The position numbers were made by a program, and so were the translations under genes. The notes below the pieces were generated by a model. It searched no databases and was not told the origin of the DNA. It saw only the letters and a list, made by a program, of their open reading frames with translations. 10,840 nt of DNA from DASUFI01 sp036274635 (GTDB taxonomy: Bacteria > Planctomycetota > B15-G4): the NCBI GenBank assembly GCA_036274635.1, contig DASUFI010000265.1:1-10840 (forward strand), read 5' to 3'. Of this stretch, positions 7,576 through 10,840 are shown one piece after another. Position 1 is the stretch's first letter, and every line of letters starts with the position of its first letter.

Positions 7576-9359
7576 GGTCCGGTCGCGCGTGGCTGCTCGC
7601 TGCCGTCGCCGTCTACCTGCTGCTGGCCACCGGCTGGCTCTTCTGGACGCCCGCGCTCGAGGCCGCCGACGAGTCCACGCACCTGCAGTACGCGCTGCAC
7701 CTTGCGCAGGCCGGCGAGCTGCCCGTGGTGCGCGGCACCGCGGCGCGCCTCGGCCTTCCGCCCTGGGACGAGGAGACGCAGGCCTTCCACCCGCCGCTGT
7801 ACTACGCCAGCATCGCAGGCCTCACGCACCTGCTGGGGCGCGCCGACACGCTGGTGGCGCTGCGCGTGAACGACGAGCGCGGCCGCCCGGCCGCGGGTCC
7901 GGCCGCCTCGCTGAACTACCTGCACGGCCACGACGAGCAGCCGCCCTACGGCCCCGGCATGCGCCTGCTGCTCGAGCTGCGCGGGGCGACGGTGCTGGTC
8001 GGCCTGCTGGTCGTGCTGCTGACCTTCACGATCGGGCGGCGCGCCTTCCCCGGCGACCCGGCGGTGGCGGGGCTCGCGGCGCTGCTGGTCGCGTGCGTGC
8101 CGCGCTTCACCCACGAGGCGGCCTCGGTGCACAACGAGACGCTGGCGGCGGCGCTGGCCCACGCGGCACTGCTCCTGCTGCTCGGTCGCGGGCCGGGCGC
8201 GCCGGGGCCGCTGCGTGCGCTGGGCGTGGGCGTGCTGGTGGGCCTGGCGCTGCTGACCAAGCTCACGGCGCTGTGCCTGCTGCCACTCGCGGCGCTGGCC
8301 TGCCTGCTGCCGGCCTGGCGCGGCCGGCGGTGGCCGGCGGCGCGCGAGCTGCTCGCGCTGCTCATCATCCTCGGCACGGCCGTCGCGCTCACGGCGTGGT
8401 GGTTCCTGCGGAACCTCCACCTGTACGGTGACTTGCTCGCGGTCGGCGCGCTGCGCGAGGAGTTCGCGGCCATCGTGCACGGACCGGGTGGCGCGATGGA
8501 CTGGATGCTGGGCGACTTCGCGCCGATGTTCCTCGGGTCCTTCGTGGGCTGGTTCGGGTGGTTCGCGGTGCCGCCGCACCCGCTGGCGCTGGCCGCGGGC
8601 GCGGCGCTGCTGCTCGGCGCGGCGCTGGGCTGGGTGCTGCGCGCGCGCGGCCGCGGCGCGGCGGCGCAGGCCGCGGCCGAGCCGGACGCGGCGCTGCTCC
8701 TGCTCGGGGCCGTGCTGCTCGCGCTGGCGCAGCTCGTGGCCTACAACCTGAGCGTCACCGGGCCGGACTGCCGCTACGTCTTCGTGGCCCTCGGGCCGGC
8801 GGCGATCCTCGCCGCGGCGGGCCTGCTCTCCGCCTGGCGCGTGCTGGCCGGAAGCCGCGGCGGCGCGACGCGCCTGGCCGGCGCGGCGCTGGTCGCGGCG
8901 CTGCCGCTGGGCTCAGGCGCGCTGCTCGTCTTCCAGGCCCGGCCCGCGCTGCGCGCGGAGTACGCGCCCAGCGACCGCTTCCACGCGGACCTCGTCGTGG
9001 GCCTGGCCAGCCCCGTCGCGGGGCCGAGCATCGAGGTGCTCCAGCCGCCCGACGACGCGCGCCTGTCCGAGCCGCCCGTGCTGCGCTGGTCGGGCGCCGC
9101 ACGCAGCGACGCCAGCATCCCGTACACGCTGGACTTCCTGCTGCCCAGCGGGCAGCCGCTGGTGTCCACCTTCGACCAGTACTCGATGGACATCCGCAAG
9201 GAGAGCTTCCGCATGCCCGACGTCTTCTGGAACTACCTGCCCGAGGGCGTACCCGTGAGGTGGCGCGTGCGCCTGCTGCCCGACCGCGAGCGTGGGCAGA
9301 GCGAGCTGGATGCGCCGGCCAGCGCCTTCCGCACGCTGACGCGCGTGGAGCCGCGCTGA
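7572..9359 (+). CDS. GT-C-like polytopic membrane glycosyltransferase with C-terminal extracytoplasmic domain
   Basis: This 595-residue protein looks like a member of the GT-C membrane glycosyltransferases (PMT or DUF2142-like), which use polyprenyl-linked sugars on the outer face of the membrane. The first helix (about 5-25) is followed by a loop with an acidic pair, PALEAADESTHLQYALHLA (Asp33-Glu34), the place where such enzymes carry a catalytic acidic residue. HPPLYY (73-78) follows. Further family-like pieces are SVHNETLA (185-192), LALLTKLTAL (225-234), WWFLRNLHLYGDLLA (276-290) and CRYVFVALGPA (400-410). I count about 11-13 hydrophobic segments up to residue 455. The final 120 residues are soluble: SIEVLQPPDDARLSEPPVLRW resembles the first strands of a fibronectin- or Ig-like beta domain. 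Only a weak ribosome site (CGGGAT, 7559-7564) precedes the ATG. No sugar or acceptor can be named. It sits between E1 alpha copy 2 and E3 with no evident metabolic link. Confidence 0.75.
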   Translation: MRSGRAWLLAAVAVYLLLATGWLFWTPALEAADESTHLQYALHLAQAGELPVVRGTAARLGLPPWDEETQAFHPPLYYASIAGLTHLLGRADTLVALRVNDERGRPAAGPAASLNYLHGHDEQPPYGPGMRLLLELRGATVLVGLLVVLLTFTIGRRAFPGDPAVAGLAALLVACVPRFTHEAASVHNETLAAALAHAALLLLLGRGPGAPGPLRALGVGVLVGLALLTKLTALCLLPLAALACLLPAWRGRRWPAARELLALLIILGTAVALTAWWFLRNLHLYGDLLAVGALREEFAAIVHGPGGAMDWMLGDFAPMFLGSFVGWFGWFAVPPHPLALAAGAALLLGAALGWVLRARGRGAAAQAAAEPDAALLLLGAVLLALAQLVAYNLSVTGPDCRYVFVALGPAAILAAAGLLSAWRVLAGSRGGATRLAGAALVAALPLGSGALLVFQARPALRAEYAPSDRFHADLVVGLASPVAGPSIEVLQPPDDARLSEPPVLRWSGAARSDASIPYTLDFLLPSGQPLVSTFDQYSMDIRKESFRMPDVFWNYLPEGVPVRWRVRLLPDRERGQSELDAPASAFRTLTRVEPR

Positions 9360-9427
9360 CGGCCCGCGGCTGGCGCGCAGGCCCCGCGCCGCGCTAGATT
9401 CGCGCGCCACCCCACCCCGGAGCCGCC
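9360..9427 (+). promoter_or_regulatory. Short gap before E3, possible promoter
   Basis: The 68-base gap contains TAGATT at 9395-9400, four of six -10 matches, 28 bases before the ATG. No convincing -35 is seen. GGCGCGC (9372-9378) and GCGCGCC (9402-9408) flank the box as an inverted pair, and GGCGCG/CGCGCC (9372-9377/9385-9390) could form a small hairpin. Such GC pairs arise easily by chance here. Confidence 0.3.
9419..9422 (+). promoter_or_regulatory. Ribosome binding site for E3
   Basis: GGAG lies five bases upstream of the ATG at 9428 and supports this start, which precedes the FAD-binding strand by the usual few residues. Confidence 0.55.
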
Positions 9428-10840
9428 ATGGCCAGCACCGAGCGCAGCGCCGACGTCGTCGTCATCGGAAGCGGCCCCGGCGGCTACGTGGCCGCCATCC
9501 GCCTCGCGCAGCTCGGGCAGAAGACCCTGTGCGTGGAGCGCGACGCCATCGGCGGCGTGTGCCTCAACTGGGGCTGCATCCCCAGCAAGGCCATGATCGC
9601 GGCCAGCTCGCTGGTGGAGCACATCGGGCAGGCCTCGGTCATGGGCATCACCGCCCAGGGCGTGTCCGTGGACATGGGCAAGATGAAGGCGTGGAAGGAC
9701 GGCATCGTCAAGCGCCTCACCGGCGGCATCGGCGAGCTGTTCAAGCGCAACGGCGTCGAGCACCTCTACGGCGAGGCTAGCTTCGTGGCCGCCGACCGCC
9801 TGCGCATCAAGACCAAGGACGGCGAGGTGCTGGTGCGCACCAAGAAGACGCTCATCGCCACGGGCGCGCGGCCCGTGCAGCTGCCGGGCCTCGTGCCCGA
9901 CGGCCAGCGCATCGTCACCAGCAAAGAGGCGCTGGACTTCACCACGCCGCCCAAGGACCTGCTGGTCGTGGGCGGCGGCATCGTGGGCTGCGAGATCGGC
10001 ACCTACCTCGCCAAGCTGGGCAGCCGCGTGACCATCGTCGAGCTGGCGCCGCAGCTGCTCACGGGCACGGACCCGGACATGGTCAAGGTGGTGGAGCGCG
10101 GGCTGCGCAAGCGCCAGATCACCGTGCACCTCAAGAGCAAGGTGGCGCACGTCGAGCATGGCAAGGACGCCATGACCGCCACCGTCGTCACGCCCGACGG
10201 CGAGGTCTCCGTGCCGGCCGAGCGCATCCTCGTCGCGGTGGGCTTCAAGCCCAACACCGAGACGCTCAACCTCGGCGCCGCCGGCGTGCGCACGGACCCC
10301 AAGGGCCACGTGCTGGTGAACGAGCGCCTGCAGTCCAGCAACCCGTCCGTCTTCGCCATCGGCGACGTGATCGGCCCGCCGTACCTCGCGCACAAGGCCA
10401 GCCACGAGGGCCTCGTCGCCGCCGAGGTCATTGCCGGCAAGGACGTGGTGCTCGACGTGAAGGCCATGCCCGCCGCCATCTTCACCGACCCCGAGATCGC
10501 CACCGTGGGCCTCACCGAGCAGCAGTGCAGGGACAAGGGCCTGGCGATCAAGGTGTCCAGCTTCCCCTGGGTGGCCAACGGCCGCGCCCTCGCGATGTCG
10601 GCGTCCGACGGCGTGGTGAAGCTCATCGCCGACGCGAACGACGACACGCTGCTCGGCTGCCACATCGTGGGCGCCGAGGCCAGCAACCTCATCGCGGAGG
10701 CGGCCCTGGCCATCGAGATGGGCGCCACCGTCGCCGACATCGGCCTCACCGTGCACCCGCACCCGACGCTCTCCGAGACGCTCATGGAGTGCGCGCACGT
10801 GGTCGAGGGGCACGCCATCCACATCTACGTGCCGAAGAAG
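9428..10840 (+). CDS. lpdA: Dihydrolipoyl dehydrogenase, E3 component (3' end at window edge)
   Basis: This flavoprotein disulfide oxidoreductase reoxidises dihydrolipoyl groups on E2 and reduces NAD+. The window gives 471 residues with no stop, already close to the family's usual 460-480, so only the stop or a few residues are missing. Landmarks are the FAD motif GSGPGG (14-19), the redox pair Cys45-Cys50 in GGVCLNWGCIPSK, ATGARP, the NAD motif GGGIVGCEIG, AVGFKPNTE, the second FAD motif FAIGDVIGPPYLAHKASHEG, and HPHPTLSE with His445 and Glu450 as the catalytic dyad. The C-terminal EGHAIHIYVPKK is typical of the family end. It is the expected partner of the E1 and E2 genes upstream, separated from them by the membrane glycosyltransferase gene. 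An E3 can also serve pyruvate and 2-oxoglutarate dehydrogenases or glycine cleavage, so it may not be dedicated. Confidence 0.96.
   Translation, partial: MASTERSADVVVIGSGPGGYVAAIRLAQLGQKTLCVERDAIGGVCLNWGCIPSKAMIAASSLVEHIGQASVMGITAQGVSVDMGKMKAWKDGIVKRLTGGIGELFKRNGVEHLYGEASFVAADRLRIKTKDGEVLVRTKKTLIATGARPVQLPGLVPDGQRIVTSKEALDFTTPPKDLLVVGGGIVGCEIGTYLAKLGSRVTIVELAPQLLTGTDPDMVKVVERGLRKRQITVHLKSKVAHVEHGKDAMTATVVTPDGEVSVPAERILVAVGFKPNTETLNLGAAGVRTDPKGHVLVNERLQSSNPSVFAIGDVIGPPYLAHKASHEGLVAAEVIAGKDVVLDVKAMPAAIFTDPEIATVGLTEQQCRDKGLAIKVSSFPWVANGRALAMSASDGVVKLIADANDDTLLGCHIVGAEASNLIAEAALAIEMGATVADIGLTVHPHPTLSETLMECAHVVEGHAIHIYVPKK

Noticed and set aside
9233..10822. Minus-strand open frame opposite E3
   Set aside because: It covers the certain E3 gene, has biased composition and no recognisable domain.

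Overview
The window is a high-GC (roughly 70% by eye), densely coded bacterial stretch with every recognisable gene on the + strand. It encodes a lipoate-dependent 2-oxoacid dehydrogenase complex of the branched-chain (BCKDH) type, plus two genes that do not obviously belong to it. The base composition, the N-terminal export signal on one protein and the GT-C membrane protein fit a high-GC bacterium such as Gemmatimonadota, Myxococcota, Planctomycetota or a related uncultured lineage. Nothing here decides among them.

Layout: (1) 2-556, the C-terminal part of lipoyl synthase LipA, cut by the window edge. (2) 553-1662, a first E1 alpha subunit that overlaps lipA by ATGA. (3) 1763-3283, an exported protein of unknown function. 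(4) 3284-3459, a non-coding region with a TATAAG box, a perfect 9-bp dyad and a six-codon mini-ORF. (5) 3460-4434, the E1 beta subunit. (6) 4446-6305, an E2 acyltransferase with two lipoyl domains. (7) 6305-7408, a second E1 alpha subunit, overlapping E2 by one base. (8) 7409-7571, a non-coding region with a perfect 8-bp dyad and a 13-codon mini-ORF. (9) 7572-9359, a GT-C-like multi-pass membrane glycosyltransferase with a C-terminal extracytoplasmic domain. (10) 9428 to the window end, dihydrolipoamide dehydrogenase E3, which reaches the edge without a stop but is essentially complete.

How they work together: LipA makes the lipoyl cofactor on the two E2 lipoyl domains. E1 (alpha2beta2, thiamine diphosphate) decarboxylates the 2-oxoacid and acylates the lipoyl arm. 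E2 passes the acyl group to CoA, and E3 reoxidises the dihydrolipoyl arm with NAD+. The notable point is two E1 alpha paralogues but only one E1 beta and one E2 in view. The E1 alpha copies are diverged but collinear, and they differ next to a conserved thiamine-diphosphate-binding arginine. This suggests either alternative E1 assemblies with different substrate ranges or a paralogue with a modified role. The cluster is interrupted twice by envelope-type genes (an exported protein and a membrane glycosyltransferase), so it may be several short transcription units. I saw no mobile element, CRISPR array, tRNA or rRNA. The system is mostly a known pathway in an unusual arrangement; I do not see a clear case for an entirely new one.
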